A stretch of 64,000 nt of DNA from Bacillota bacterium (GCA_024653485.1 JANLFY010000006.1:149986-213985); one strand, 5' to 3'; shown: positions 38,327 through 47,902, counted from the stretch's first letter. The notes: generated from the sequence alone by a model not told the origin. Numbers and translations are program-made.

Positions 38327-38390
38327 CTGTCAGCCAGCTTCGTTTGCCGGAACCCCCCGGCCTTCGGAGCGCGCCATACGCTCTTCCATC

Positions 38391-39239
38391 TCAAAGCACA
38401 AGGGCGAGGATCCTCTCTAGGTCGTCGTCGTTGTAGTACTCTATCTCGATTTTCCCCTTCTTCCTCCCTGGAATGATCCTCACCTGAGTCCCGAACACAC
38501 GCCTCAGCCGCTCCTCCAGCGAGGCGATCTCGGGGTCCTTGGGCTTATCCTGTTTCGCTTCCTTCGCCGCGACCTGGCCAGAGGCAAGCACGCGCCGAAC
38601 GAGTTCCTCGGTGTCGCGCACGGACAGCTCCTTCTCTATCACGTGCCTGCACGCCTCCACTTGCAGCGCCGGATCCTGAATTGCCAGCAGCGCCCGGGCA
38701 TGTCCCATCGATAATGTTCCACGTGAAACAGCCTCCTGCACTTCTGGCTGCAGATTCAGCAGCCGCAGAGTGTTGGCTATCGACGGTCTGCTCCGCCCCA
38801 ACACCCTAGCCAGCTCTTCCTGGCTCATGGCGAACTCCGTCACCAGCCGTTGGTAGGACTCCGCTTCCTCCATGGGATTGAGGTCCTCACGCTGCAGGTT
38901 CTCGATGAGTGCGACTTGGATCATCTCGGCGTCCTCGAGGTCGCTCACAACCACCGGGACTTCAGAGAGTCCAGCCATCCGCGCCGCCAGCAGGCGCCTT
39001 TGCCCAACCACAAGTTCGTATCCTTCTCCCGCTGTCCTCACCACGAGCGGCTGCACGATCCCGTGAGCCTTGATGGACTCGGCCAGCTCTGCCAGCTTCG
39101 CGTCGTCGAATCGCTTCCTCGGCTGGTACGGGTTGGGCCGGATCTGATCGATGGGCAGCTCCTGAACCCTCTCAGCGTCCTCTGGACGCATATCTGGTAT
39201 AAGCGCACTAAGCCCCTTGCCCAGCCCCTTCCTAGGCAC
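38391..39239 (-). CDS. parB: Chromosome partitioning protein ParB/Spo0J (GQRR variant)
   Basis: Centromere-binding CTPase clamp of 282 residues. Order: N-terminal ParA-stimulating tail MPRKGLGKGLSALIPD, CTP-binding box with PNPYQPRK (34-42) and GQRRLLAARMAG (79-90), IENLQREDLNPMEEAESYQ, helix-turn-helix SQEELARVLGRSRPSIANTLRLL, then the dimerisation domain. The usual GERR is GQRR, with Gln80 coded by CAA. It overlaps parA by 8 nt. A perfect parS lies inside the gene. Confidence 0.96.
   Translation of the reverse strand: MPRKGLGKGLSALIPDMRPEDAERVQELPIDQIRPNPYQPRKRFDDAKLAELAESIKAHGIVQPLVVRTAGEGYELVVGQRRLLAARMAGLSEVPVVVSDLEDAEMIQVALIENLQREDLNPMEEAESYQRLVTEFAMSQEELARVLGRSRPSIANTLRLLNLQPEVQEAVSRGTLSMGHARALLAIQDPALQVEACRHVIEKELSVRDTEELVRRVLASGQVAAKEAKQDKPKDPEIASLEERLRRVFGTQVRIIPGRKKGKIEIEYYNDDDLERILALVL
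38715..38730. other. parS site inside parB
   Basis: TGTTCCACGTGAAACA, a perfect consensus parS, within the parB coding sequence, as parS sits within spo0J in Bacillus. Confidence 0.94.
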
Positions 39240-39993
39240 TGGCCATCACTTCCTTCGCCAGTTGTCTGTATGCTTCGGCGCCCTTGGACCTGTCGTCGTA
39301 CAAGATGATAGGCTTCCCGTAACTGGGCGCCTCGCTGAGGCGAATGTTCCTAGGAATTACCGTAGCGTACACTTTCTCCTTGAAGAACTGCCTCACTTCA
39401 TCTATCACCTGCTGAGAAAGGTTCGTGCGTGGATCGTACATGGTCAGCACCACGCCCTCGATTCTCAATCCGGGATTCAGATGCTTCTGCACGAGCTGAA
39501 TTGTGTTCAGCAGCTGGCTCAGTCCCTCGAGCGCATAATACTCGCACTGGATCGGCACTATGACCGAGTCCGCCGCGGTGAGAGCGTTGAGCGTCAGTAG
39601 ACCGAGGGAGGGTGGGCAGTCGATTATTACGTAAGCGTATCTCTGGCGCACGCTGTCGAGGGCCCTGCGCAGTCTGACCTCCCGTGACATCGTCGACACG
39701 AGCTCGATCTCCGCCCCCGCCAGTTGAATGCTTGCCGGCACTACCTTGAGAGCAGGAATCGCGGTCTCGAGGATCAGGCTCTCCAACGGCTGATCATTGA
39801 TGATAGCGTCATACACGCACCGCTTCGTGGACCCCTTGTCGACCCCAACGCCGCTGCTTGCGTTGCCCTGCGGGTCGACGTCCACGAGAAGCACAGGCAT
39901 CCCTTGTACGGCGATGCAGGCGCTTAGATTCACCGCGGTCGTGCTCTTTCCGACGCCGCCCTTCTGGTTCACCACAGCCATTACCTTAGCCAT
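39232..39993 (-). CDS. parA: Chromosome partitioning ATPase ParA/Soj
   Basis: Deviant Walker-type ATPase that binds nucleoid DNA and moves ParB-parS complexes. 253 residues with KGGVGKSTTAVNLSA (deviant Walker A), VDVDPQGNASSG, IIDCPPSLGLLTLNAL and PIQCEYYALEGLSQLL. The ATG at 39993 has GGGGGCG upstream; a GTG two codons earlier is less likely. Its close partner parB overlaps it. Confidence 0.96.
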   Translation of the reverse strand: MAKVMAVVNQKGGVGKSTTAVNLSACIAVQGMPVLLVDVDPQGNASSGVGVDKGSTKRCVYDAIINDQPLESLILETAIPALKVVPASIQLAGAEIELVSTMSREVRLRRALDSVRQRYAYVIIDCPPSLGLLTLNALTAADSVIVPIQCEYYALEGLSQLLNTIQLVQKHLNPGLRIEGVVLTMYDPRTNLSQQVIDEVRQFFKEKVYATVIPRNIRLSEAPSYGKPIILYDDRSKGAEAYRQLAKEVMASA

Positions 39994-40115
39994 CGTCACA
40001 CGCCCCCGCAGACGTTATGCAGTGAGCACTCCCCTGACGGTCCAGGCTCTGTTCAATCAAGAAGCGCCCCCACCGTGCCCCGCTCGCCACCCTCTCGGAC
40101 ATGCAGGCCCTCCAC

Positions 40116-41024
40116 TTACCCCTCAGCCACTCTCGGTCCTTCAGATCGGTCGCCGCTATCCCGCCCGTCCTGTAAAGATCTGGCGATCCTGATCCTCAGC
40201 TCGAGAACGTCCCCTTCGTCCCTCTCCTCGAAGCCGACCTTCACGCCCGTCGCCTTCAGTTGCCTCACCACGTCTTTCAGTGAGTTCAGGAACACCCTGA
40301 TGTCCTTGAACGCGCGAACAGCCCCTGCTTCCTGTCCACGCACCTTGCGTCTCACGCGTTTCCGGCGGATCTCCTTCAGTCTCTCGTCTATGAGCGCCTC
40401 CGTCTGCCCCACCGTCAGCCCTTGAGCCTGTATCCGCCGCAGCACCATCAACTGCTCTTGCTCAGAAGGCAGTCTCAACAGCGCTCTCGCGTGCCGCTCG
40501 GACAGCATCTCTCGCCCCAGCGCGTCGAGGACCGCTCGAGGCAGCTTCAGCAGCCTGAGTTTGTTGGCGATGGTGGACTGGCTTTTCCCCAAACGCTTCG
40601 CAAGCTCCTGCTGAGTCAGCCCAAACTCACCGAGCAGCCTCTGATAGCCCGCCGCCTCCTCCAAGACGTTGAGGTCCTTGCGCTGAAGGTTCTCAACCAG
40701 CGACACCTCAGCGCTCTCGCCTGGCGACATGTCCCGCACTATGGCAGGCACGCTCTCGAGACCTGCCATCCGGCACGCCCGGAGGCGCCGCTCGCCCGCG
40801 ATGACCTCGTACTGGTCCCCCACTTGCCGAAGGATCACCGGCTGAATTACGCCGTGCTCCCTTATGGAGTCAGCCAGCTCCCGAAGGCTTTCCTCGTCGA
40901 ACGCCTCCCGCGGTTGATAAGGGTTGGACCTGATGAGGCTCAACGCTATGTCCTTGACGGTCTCCTTCGCGCCTGCTTCACCTTTCCGACGCAAGCCCAT
41001 CAGGCGCGCAAGCTCATCCTTCAT
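40116..41024 (-). CDS. noc: Nucleoid occlusion protein Noc (ParB paralogue)
   Basis: A 302-residue ParB-family CTPase placed between rsmG and parA, the position of noc in Bacillus. It has SNPYQPREAFD, the intact GERRLRACRMAG (77-88), VENLQRKDLNVLEEAAGYQ and the helix-turn-helix TQQELAKRLGKSQSTIANKLRLL. The N-terminus MKDELARLMGLRRKG could form the short amphipathic membrane-targeting helix known in Noc. A perfect NBS 3 kb away supports Noc rather than a second ParB. It would keep division away from the nucleoid. Confidence 0.88.
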   Translation of the reverse strand: MKDELARLMGLRRKGEAGAKETVKDIALSLIRSNPYQPREAFDEESLRELADSIREHGVIQPVILRQVGDQYEVIAGERRLRACRMAGLESVPAIVRDMSPGESAEVSLVENLQRKDLNVLEEAAGYQRLLGEFGLTQQELAKRLGKSQSTIANKLRLLKLPRAVLDALGREMLSERHARALLRLPSEQEQLMVLRRIQAQGLTVGQTEALIDERLKEIRRKRVRRKVRGQEAGAVRAFKDIRVFLNSLKDVVRQLKATGVKVGFEERDEGDVLELRIRIARSLQDGRDSGDRSEGPRVAEG

Positions 41025-41136
41025 CGTCGAGCCGCCTCTCCTCCGAAAGCGTGCCATAGTACTTCGGCGCCGAAGACCCAGATCCTCCCCCACCCGGCGA
41101 CCAAGAGACCCTATCCTGCCACCCTCACCTGCCCGC

Positions 41137-41871
41137 TCACAAGCCGCCAGGCCCCCTGATCGGCCTCTTGCCCGGAATGCCTGGTCGCCTCGGGTATCGC
41201 CCGGGGGTCCGCCGCTCCTTGTTTATGACCGAAAGCGTTCTTCCGCCGTACCCGCTCGGCAGCGCCACGGAGACTAGCCGCGCGACCCGTCCTCCCACGA
41301 CCTCCACGGCGTCCATTGCCCCTGCTATCTCTTCACCAACGTCGGGCCCCTTCATGGCTACGAATACCCCTCCCACTTTCACCAGGGGGAGACACACCTC
41401 TACCAGGGCCGCCATGTCCGCTACACCTCTCGCTGTCGCTACATCGAACGCCTCCCGGTAGCCTGTCGTCTGCCCTACGCGCTCCGCGCGGTCCCACAAC
41501 ACCTCAACGTCCTCGATCTCCAGGACGCTTGCGAGCTTCCTCAGGAACTCCGCTTTCTTCCGAGACGCCTCAACCAGCGTAAGCCTGATCTCCGGACGCG
41601 CCACCTTCAGCACCACACCTGGAAACCCCGCTCCGCTTCCCACGTCAACCACGCTGCAGCCTCCCCAGAGGTCAACCGCCAAGAGACACGTGAGAGAGTC
41701 GAGAAAGTGCTTGATCGCCACCTCTTCCTCACCCTCTATCGACGTGAGATTCATCCTCCGGTTCCACTCGGCCAGCTCCCGGTAGTAGCGCTCGAAGAGT
41801 TCGATCGCCCTCGCGTCGAGCTCTATTCCCAGCTCTTCTGCTCCGCGTTTCAGTATGTCCGCCACGCCCAC
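41137..41871 (-). CDS. rsmG: 16S rRNA (guanine-527-N7)-methyltransferase
   Basis: SAM-dependent methyltransferase (GidB) of 244 residues. RRMNLTSI, IKHFLDSLTCL, the SAM-binding VVDVGSGAGFPGVVLKVARP, LVEASRKKAEFLR and DVATARGVADM are all typical. A Lys/Arg/Pro-rich tail extends beyond the usual end. GTG start. Part of the mnmE-mnmG-rsmG run. Confidence 0.95.
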   Translation of the reverse strand: MGVADILKRGAEELGIELDARAIELFERYYRELAEWNRRMNLTSIEGEEEVAIKHFLDSLTCLLAVDLWGGCSVVDVGSGAGFPGVVLKVARPEIRLTLVEASRKKAEFLRKLASVLEIEDVEVLWDRAERVGQTTGYREAFDVATARGVADMAALVEVCLPLVKVGGVFVAMKGPDVGEEIAGAMDAVEVVGGRVARLVSVALPSGYGGRTLSVINKERRTPGRYPRRPGIPGKRPIRGPGGL

Positions 41872-41946
41872 CGCTGTGCCCCCATCCGCCGACGCGTCGC
41901 CACATCTCTGCCCATCTCAGTTCCCCCGGGACGCGCCGCCTGCCCG

Positions 41947-43845
41947 CTACGCTCCCCGAACGCCGCCGAATCCCGCTCCGTGCCGCACCGAGTCAACGTA
42001 AGCGATGAGAGCCATCACGTCTGCGGGCGACACCCCGGCGATCCTCGCCGCCTGACCTATCGACCTTGGGCGGATGTCGGAGAGCTTCTCGCGAGCCTCC
42101 CGGGACAGCCCTACCACGCACCCATAGTCGAGATGCTGCGGCAGGAGCCTCGTCTCCAAGCGCCTCGCGCGCTCTATTTGACTTCTCTGCTTCTCGATGT
42201 AACCTGCGTACTTCAGCTCCACTTCCACCACTTGAACCACGTCCGGTGGCAGGGCCGGTCGATCGGGATCAACGATTCTCAGACCCTCGTACGTCACTTC
42301 CGGCCTCTGCAGTAAGTCCCCAAGCGAAGTTTGGACCTGGAGCGGGGCCGTCCCGATAGAGGCCAGCAAGCTCGACGTGCCGGCGTCTCCAGGAACGACC
42401 GTCCTTCTCAAACGAGCGATTTCCTCTTGGATCTGCCGCCGCCTTACGAGGAATCTCTGGTACCTCTCCTCGCTGATGAGCCCGAGCTCGTGACCCTTTT
42501 CAGTGAGCCTGAGGTCGGCGTTGTCCTGTCTGAGCGTAAGCCTGTGCTCCGCGCGCGAAGTCATCATCCGGTACGGCTCGCACGTTCCCTTCGTCACTAG
42601 GTCGTCGATCAGCACGCCGATGTACGCCTCCGATCTCTCAAGAACCAGAGGTTCTCTGCCTCGGATCTTCAAAACGGCGTTGATCCCTGCCAGGAGCCCC
42701 TGGCTCGCGGCCTCCTCATAGCCGGACGTCCCGTTTATCTGGCCGGCCGCGAAGAGCCCCGGAACCCTCTTCGTCTCGAGAGACGGGAAGAGCTCTGTCG
42801 GCACTAGGCAGTCGTACTCTATGGCGTACCCGGGGCGGACTATCTCCGCTTCCTCCAGACCAGGCACGCTGTGGACCATCTCCTCCTGCACGTCCTCAGG
42901 CAAGCTCGTGGAAAGCCCTGCGAGGTACATGACCTCTCCTTCCCTCGTCTCGGGCTCCAAGAACACTTGGTGCCTCTCCCGCGCCGGGAACTCGACTATC
43001 TTTGTTTCGATCGATGGGCAGTAGCGAGGCCCACGTCCTCTGATGGCTCCGGTGTAGAGCGGCGCCCTTTCCAGGTTCGCGCGGATTATCTCGTGCGTGC
43101 GGGAGGTGGTGTACGTCAGCCAGCAGAGCTCCTGATCCTCACGGGTGCCCGTCGTTTCGAACGAGAAACCGAAGGGCAGGACCTCGCCTCTCTGTTCGTG
43201 CATCTTGCTCATGTCCACGCTGCTTCTACGCACCCTCGGAGATGTGCCTGTCTTGAACCTCGCGAGCCGCAAGCCGAGTCGCTCTAGCGAGCGTCCCAGC
43301 TCCTCCGCGCAAGGCTGCCCGTAAGGCCCCGACCTCCATGCCCGGTCCCCCACATGGACAGTTCCACCGAGGTACGTCCCCGTAGCCACGATGACCGCCG
43401 CAGAGCGCAGCATACCGCTCTCATGCGTCGTCACGCCTGCGGCCGAACCGTCTGGGGCTAGCTCGATCCCGACGACGTGCGCAACCTCCACCGCGAGGTT
43501 CCGCTGCCCCGCGAGAACTTCGCGCATCCTCGCTCCGTAGGCCGCTTTGTCGGCTTGCCCGCGCAAAGAGCGCACCGCGGGCCCTTTCCCGGTGTTGAGG
43601 AGCCTCATCTGGAGATAGGTGGCGTCGATGTTCCGCGCCATCTCCCCGCCGAGCGCGTCTATTTCCCTCACGAGCTGGGCTTTGCCCGGTCCCCCGATGG
43701 AAGGGTTGCAGGGCATGGCTGCAACGGCGTCCCACCTGAGCGTCAGCAGAAGCGCGCTTGCGCCCATTCTCGCGCATGCCAGTGCGGCTTCGCAGCCCGC
43801 ATGACCTGCTCCGACCACGATCACGTCCGCGTCACGACCTCTCAT
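41947..43845 (-). CDS. mnmG: tRNA uridine-5-carboxymethylaminomethyl modification enzyme MnmG
   Basis: FAD-dependent partner of MnmE modifying U34 of tRNAs; 632 residues. FAD-binding DVIVVGAGHAGCEAALACARMG, then MPCNPSIGGPGKAQLVREIDALGG, KTGTSPRVRR, TSGYEEAASQGLLAGINA and the C-terminal IAGVSPADVMALIAYV. AAAGGAGG lies just upstream; the ATG at 43845 is preferred over a GTG at 43860 that would sit on the ribosome-binding site. Confidence 0.96.
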   Translation of the reverse strand: MRGRDADVIVVGAGHAGCEAALACARMGASALLLTLRWDAVAAMPCNPSIGGPGKAQLVREIDALGGEMARNIDATYLQMRLLNTGKGPAVRSLRGQADKAAYGARMREVLAGQRNLAVEVAHVVGIELAPDGSAAGVTTHESGMLRSAAVIVATGTYLGGTVHVGDRAWRSGPYGQPCAEELGRSLERLGLRLARFKTGTSPRVRRSSVDMSKMHEQRGEVLPFGFSFETTGTREDQELCWLTYTTSRTHEIIRANLERAPLYTGAIRGRGPRYCPSIETKIVEFPARERHQVFLEPETREGEVMYLAGLSTSLPEDVQEEMVHSVPGLEEAEIVRPGYAIEYDCLVPTELFPSLETKRVPGLFAAGQINGTSGYEEAASQGLLAGINAVLKIRGREPLVLERSEAYIGVLIDDLVTKGTCEPYRMMTSRAEHRLTLRQDNADLRLTEKGHELGLISEERYQRFLVRRRQIQEEIARLRRTVVPGDAGTSSLLASIGTAPLQVQTSLGDLLQRPEVTYEGLRIVDPDRPALPPDVVQVVEVELKYAGYIEKQRSQIERARRLETRLLPQHLDYGCVVGLSREAREKLSDIRPRSIGQAARIAGVSPADVMALIAYVDSVRHGAGFGGVRGA

Positions 43846-43945
43846 CGCCTCTGCCGACACCTCCTTTCAGACATCTCCCCACGGCCCACCCCGCGCCACA
43901 GCCCATCCCGCACCGCTCTCGTCACGGCGCTCAGGAGACTCCGTC

Positions 43946-45358
43946 TCACTTTCCTATGCAGAACTCCGAGAAGATCCTGTCCAACACGTCATCTGACGCC
44001 GAACGTCCCGTGATCTGGTCCAGCCAGAACAGCGCCTCACGCATGTCTATAGCCGCCAGATCGAGGGGCGCGCCCGCTGCCAGCCCCCGCTCCACTTCAC
44101 CCAGGGCTACCGCCGCGCGCTCCAGGGCCTCTTGCTGCCGAGCGGTCGCCATGACCATCCCTTCGCTTGCACCGCAGGTCCTGCCCGCCGCCAGCCCCGC
44201 GATTGTTTCTTCGAGGCGGTCCACGCCAGAACCATCCTTCGCGCTCACACGGATGACCGGCATCCCTGCAGCGTAGGGAGCGACATCTCCCTCCGACACT
44301 CTTGGAGGCAGGTCGCTCTTGTTGAGCACGACCGCGCCTCCCTTTCCGCCCGCTTCTCCGCACGCCCGTCTCAGCACTTCTATGTCCCCGCCTGAGAGCG
44401 GCTCGCTCCCATCGATCACCGCCAGAGTCAAGTCCGCCTCCTCGATCCGTTCGAGGGTTCCCTCCACACCGAGCCGCTCCACTGGGTCATCGGTCTCGCG
44501 GAGCCCAGCCGTGTCAACGAGCCTCACGGGGATGCCGCGTACGGTCGTCCAGTCCTCCACCGCGTCGCGCGTCGTGCCGGGGATCTCCGTTACTATCGCC
44601 CTCGACCGACCGAGCATCGCGTTCAGAAGGCTGGACTTGCCCACGTTTGGCCGCCCCACGATGGCCACCGTCACGCCGTCCCGGTACACGCGCCCACGAC
44701 GCCCCCTCTCCGCGAGACCTCGCAGGCTGGACGCCGCCTCGCGCGCCCTGACGATTGTCCCGGCGCGATCCGGCTCCCCCACCTCGTCTTCGGGGAAGTC
44801 CACCGCGGCCTCCAGTTCCGCCAGCAGCGCGACGATGTCATCGCGAATGGACACCACGGCTTCAGAGAAGCCGCCTCTCAGGTTCGCCACCGCCAACCTT
44901 CGTGCGGAGTCTGTCTTGGCCCGCACCAGCTCGATGACCGCCTCCGCCTGGGCGAGGTCGATCCTCCCAGAGAGGAACGCCCTCCTCGTGAACTCCCCCG
45001 GCTGCGCGAGGCGCGCTCCGCACCTTATAACAGCCTCCAGCACGCGAGACAGGGGCCCCACCCCGCCGTGGCAACTGAACTCCACCACGTCCTCGCGGGT
45101 GAAGCTGTGAGGAGCCGGCATGGCGCTCGCGAGCGCCTCGTCTATCACCTCGCCGGTCTCCGGATCAACCACGACTCCGTATCTGAGACGCCACGGCCTG
45201 AGAGCGCGGTGTCGGCTCCCCGACGGGTCGCGGAAGAGCCTCGCCGCGATGTTCATGGCGTCCGGGCCGCTGATCCGAACGACCCCTATCCCGCCTTCAC
45301 CGATGGGAGTCGAAATGGCTGCTATCGTTTCGTTCTCTACGAACCTTCTCTCGTCCAT
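43946..45358 (-). CDS. mnmE: tRNA modification GTPase MnmE
   Basis: GTPase of 470 residues acting with MnmG. The N-terminal folate-binding domain starts ETIAAISTPIGEGGIGVVRISG and has CHGGVGPLSRVLEAVI. The G domain has GRPNVGKSSLLNAMLG, TRDAVEDW, DTAGLRETDDPVE and NKSD. The C-terminus ends FCIGK, with the conserved cysteine. The ATG at 45358 follows GGGAGAG; the longer frame to 45541 is not MnmE-like. Confidence 0.96.
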   Translation of the reverse strand: MDERRFVENETIAAISTPIGEGGIGVVRISGPDAMNIAARLFRDPSGSRHRALRPWRLRYGVVVDPETGEVIDEALASAMPAPHSFTREDVVEFSCHGGVGPLSRVLEAVIRCGARLAQPGEFTRRAFLSGRIDLAQAEAVIELVRAKTDSARRLAVANLRGGFSEAVVSIRDDIVALLAELEAAVDFPEDEVGEPDRAGTIVRAREAASSLRGLAERGRRGRVYRDGVTVAIVGRPNVGKSSLLNAMLGRSRAIVTEIPGTTRDAVEDWTTVRGIPVRLVDTAGLRETDDPVERLGVEGTLERIEEADLTLAVIDGSEPLSGGDIEVLRRACGEAGGKGGAVVLNKSDLPPRVSEGDVAPYAAGMPVIRVSAKDGSGVDRLEETIAGLAAGRTCGASEGMVMATARQQEALERAAVALGEVERGLAAGAPLDLAAIDMREALFWLDQITGRSASDDVLDRIFSEFCIGK

Positions 45359-45460
45359 TGAAGATCTCTCCCGGCCCCACTGTCCCGGCGAGAGGCGGGC
45401 AATCGTAGCCCGGGTGTCCGGCTGGTTGGCTCGTCGCCCGTCGCGCTGCCCCATCAACTC

Positions 45461-45489
45461 AAAATGCGTGCCTGAAAGACACGCATTTT
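45461..45489 (-). terminator. Hairpin between jag and mnmE
   Basis: AAAATGCGTG pairs perfectly with CACGCATTTT over a 9-nt loop. Being A-rich then T-rich it could work in both directions; here it may partly end transcription after jag. Confidence 0.6.
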
Positions 45490-45596
45490 CCAAGCCTCGC
45501 GACGCGCTCAGCCCAACTCGAGCATGCGGTCGCACTGACACCCGACGCCCGCCCCCTGGAGGCGCCTCTCCTCTCGTCGGTAACCCTAAGCTCCTC

Positions 45597-46292
45597 TCAC
45601 TGAGGCCCTCTCGGTCCCTCGTCCTCCTTAGGCGCTATCACGACCCGCCTGTAGGGCTCCTCTCCCTCGCTGAACGACGTGACTCCCTGGCAACGCTGAA
45701 CGGCGAGGTGGACTATGCGCCGCTCCATCGGGTTCATGGGTTCCAAGGTGGCCCTTCTGCCTTCCCTCCGTACCCGCTCGGCCACGGTCACCGCCAATCT
45801 TTCCAGGGAGCGCGCCCTCTTCTCCCGGTAACCCTCCGCGTCGACGACTATCCTGAACCGGTCCTCCTGCTCCCGCCCGGCGCGTTCCGCCACCCGCATC
45901 CATCGCCCGGCCACCAGGTTCACAAGGTGCTGGACCGCGTCGAGGGTGGCGCCTCGTCTCCCGATGAGACCGCCCAGCCCCTTCCCTTGGACATCGAGTC
46001 TCAGGACTCCATCAACTTCCTGGGCGCTCACCGATACACCGGCAAATCCCATGTGCCTCAACAATTCCCCAAGGAACTCCCTGGCCTTTTCCGCAACGTC
46101 CACCTCAACGCTCTCGGTCTTGGCGGTCACCCTCACGCGAGCCGGCCTCTGCCCCACCAGCCCAAGAATTCCCCTCGCAGGCTCTTCGAGCACCTCGATA
46201 TCCGCTTCATCGCGGCCCAGGCCAAGCTCCTCAAGGGCTTCCTGGACCGCCTCGTCAACGGTCCTGCCGGTCTTCTCAACGCTTCGTATCAT
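45597..46292 (-). CDS. jag: RNA-binding protein KhpB/Jag
   Basis: A 231-residue protein with a Jag-N domain (SVEKTGRTVDEAVQEALEEL), a KH domain (GKGLGGLIGRRGATLDAVQHLVN) and an R3H domain (LEPMNPMERRIVHLAVQ). It is encoded directly after yidC with a 17-nt overlap. In related bacteria it binds RNA and influences cell elongation. Confidence 0.93.
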   Translation of the reverse strand: MIRSVEKTGRTVDEAVQEALEELGLGRDEADIEVLEEPARGILGLVGQRPARVRVTAKTESVEVDVAEKAREFLGELLRHMGFAGVSVSAQEVDGVLRLDVQGKGLGGLIGRRGATLDAVQHLVNLVAGRWMRVAERAGREQEDRFRIVVDAEGYREKRARSLERLAVTVAERVRREGRRATLEPMNPMERRIVHLAVQRCQGVTSFSEGEEPYRRVVIAPKEDEGPRGPQ

Positions 46293-46977
46293 GCCCGGAC
46301 TCCCCCTCTGAATCCCGCGGCTTAGGTGAGGTAGCCTTCGGAACGCTCCCCTTCCTCGGGCGCGTCACAGTCTCAACCACCAGCCCCGCCTGCGCCACCC
46401 GCCTTCCCATCCACCACTGCTGCGCCGCGGCCAGTAGGGTGGTAACCACCCAGTACAAAGTGACTCCGGCCGGAAAGCTCAGGCTGATCCAGATGATGAA
46501 CGCCGGCATTATGAGGTTCATCATCTTCTGGCTCGGGTCCGTGCTCATCATGATCGATTGCAGGTAGGTCGCTGCCCCCGCCAACACGGCCAGTATCACA
46601 TCTGGCTTCCCCAGGTTAGGCATCCAAAGGAACCGCTGCTCAAACGGGTAGTTTCTCAACGCGGTGAAGAGCGCCCATATGATCGGGAGCTGAATCAGGG
46701 TAGGCCAGCACCCGCCGAGAGGGTTCACCTTGTGCTCCCGGTAGAGCTCCATTACCCTCTTTTGCATCTCTTCAGGCTGTGACTTGTACTTCTCCTGGAT
46801 CTCCTTTACCTTCGGTTGGAGGAGCTTCATCTCCTCCATGGCCTTCGTCTGCTTCACCGTGAGCGGATACGTGACTACCTTCAGCAGGATCGTCAAGGCG
46901 ATGATCGCGAGCCCGTCGCTCCCGGTCACATCCCGGAGGAACTGAACTATGGAGTTGATAATGCCCGTGAGAGTCAA
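46276..46977 (-). CDS. yidC: Membrane protein insertase YidC/SpoIIIJ
   Basis: Insertase of 233 residues. GLAIIALTILLKVVTYPLTVKQTKAM, the coiled cytoplasmic loop KVKEIQEKYKSQPEEMQKRVMELYREHKVNPLGGC, and later membrane helices through PAGVTLYWVVTTLLAAAQQW are intact. The conserved positive residue in the hydrophilic groove is Lys or Arg in helix 1. TTG at 46977 is chosen because AGGAGGG lies 8 nt upstream. There is no evident lipoprotein signal, unlike Bacillus SpoIIIJ. Confidence 0.94.
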   Translation of the reverse strand: MTLTGIINSIVQFLRDVTGSDGLAIIALTILLKVVTYPLTVKQTKAMEEMKLLQPKVKEIQEKYKSQPEEMQKRVMELYREHKVNPLGGCWPTLIQLPIIWALFTALRNYPFEQRFLWMPNLGKPDVILAVLAGAATYLQSIMMSTDPSQKMMNLIMPAFIIWISLSFPAGVTLYWVVTTLLAAAQQWWMGRRVAQAGLVVETVTRPRKGSVPKATSPKPRDSEGESGHDTKR

Positions 46978-47016
46978 TACAAGCACCCTCCTGTCGCTTC
47001 TCAATCCCCGTCGCGC

Positions 47017-47307
47017 CTACGGGACCGGGTCGTACCCTCCGGGATGAAATGGATGGCACTTCACGATCCGTCTCGCAGCGAGATAAACCCCCCTGAACAC
47101 GCCATACTTTCGTATGGCCTCGTACGCGTACGCCGAGCACGTGGGGTAAAACCTGCAAGTGGGCCTGCCTTTGAGCGGTGACAGGCAGTTCCTATATACC
47201 CAGACGCATAGGAGAGCCACTCCCCTGGCCGCTGAAGACGCCCTTCGACCAATGTCTCGACGGGCGTTGCGCCAGGCAGACCCTCCTCCTTCGCGCGCTT
47301 CTTTCAC
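47017..47307 (-). CDS. yidD: Membrane protein insertion efficiency factor YidD
   Basis: A 96-residue protein with the core [57 protein letters not shown]. The GTG overlaps the rnpA stop (GTGA). A strong GGAGGAGGG within the first codons has no in-frame start after it, so the N-terminal 25 residues are retained but uncertain. Confidence 0.93.
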   Translation of the reverse strand: MKEAREGGGSAWRNARRDIGRRASSAARGVALLCVWVYRNCLSPLKGRPTCRFYPTCSAYAYEAIRKYGVFRGVYLAARRIVKCHPFHPGGYDPVP

Positions 47308-47657
47308 TTTTCACAGTCGTCCTTTCCGGAGGCCCCGCACTCTGAAAGAAGCCCGAAAAGCTCCTCCCTTACCTCTTGAAAAGAGGCGGTCTTCGCTTTC
47401 GACCTGGGTAGTATCACAAGGTCCAGGCCCTCTCGAAGTGCCGCCTCGCTCGCCCGATAAGCTTCTTTCACGACCCTTTTCAGGCGGTTCCGCTCGACTG
47501 CCCCGCCAAGACGCTTGCTCACAGCGATCCCGACGCGGTTGAACGGCAGCCCGTTCTCCATGTAGTACACCACAACCCGCCTGCCCGGAAGGGATTCCCC
47601 GTGTTCGAAAACCTTAGTAAAATCCCTGCTCTTGCGCAGCCGCTCGCTCCTTGGCAT
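47304..47657 (-). CDS. rnpA: Ribonuclease P protein component
   Basis: Basic protein of 117 residues assisting RNase P RNA in tRNA 5' maturation. [42 protein letters not shown] is the RNR signature. ATG at 47657 is preferred to TTG at 47660. Located between rpmH and yidD as usual. Confidence 0.95.
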   Translation of the reverse strand: MPRSERLRKSRDFTKVFEHGESLPGRRVVVYYMENGLPFNRVGIAVSKRLGGAVERNRLKRVVKEAYRASEAALREGLDLVILPRSKAKTASFQEVREELFGLLSECGASGKDDCEK

Positions 47658-47696
47658 CAATCACACCCGTGGGCCCAACGGCCCGCGCTCCCGATT

Positions 47697-47831
47697 TCAT
47701 GCAGACAGGCGCTTTCTTCCCTTGGCGCGCCTCCTCTTGAGCACCAGGCGCCCGCCCCTCGTCGCCATCCTCTGCATGAAACCATGAACCTTGCTACGCC
47801 GCCTAACCTTCGGCTGGTAAGTCCGTTTCAT
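47697..47831 (-). CDS. rpmH: Large ribosomal subunit protein bL34
   Basis: A 44-residue ribosomal protein read directly from the minus strand: [44 protein letters not shown]. The N-terminal KRTYQPK and the RRAKGR pattern are diagnostic. First gene of the leftward rpmH-parB block, 65 nt after the predicted transcription start. GAGAGGT precedes the ATG. Confidence 0.97.
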   Translation of the reverse strand: MKRTYQPKVRRRSKVHGFMQRMATRGGRLVLKRRRAKGRKRLSA

Positions 47832-47902
47832 ACCTCTCTCGCGCGCCTCCTGCGTTGTGTCCCGTCGCTGTGTCCCTTTCTTGGACCCCGTACGCTAGCC
47901 AA

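Noticed and set aside
37789..38394. A long minus-strand open frame between parB and DUF4446
   Set aside because: It translates through the parS, NBS and terminator, has no ribosome-binding site and a composition typical of GC-rich shadow frames.
40116..41024. The second ParB-like protein as a plasmid-type ParB
   Set aside because: Its position between rsmG and parA, the amphipathic N-terminus and the nearby perfect NBS indicate Noc.
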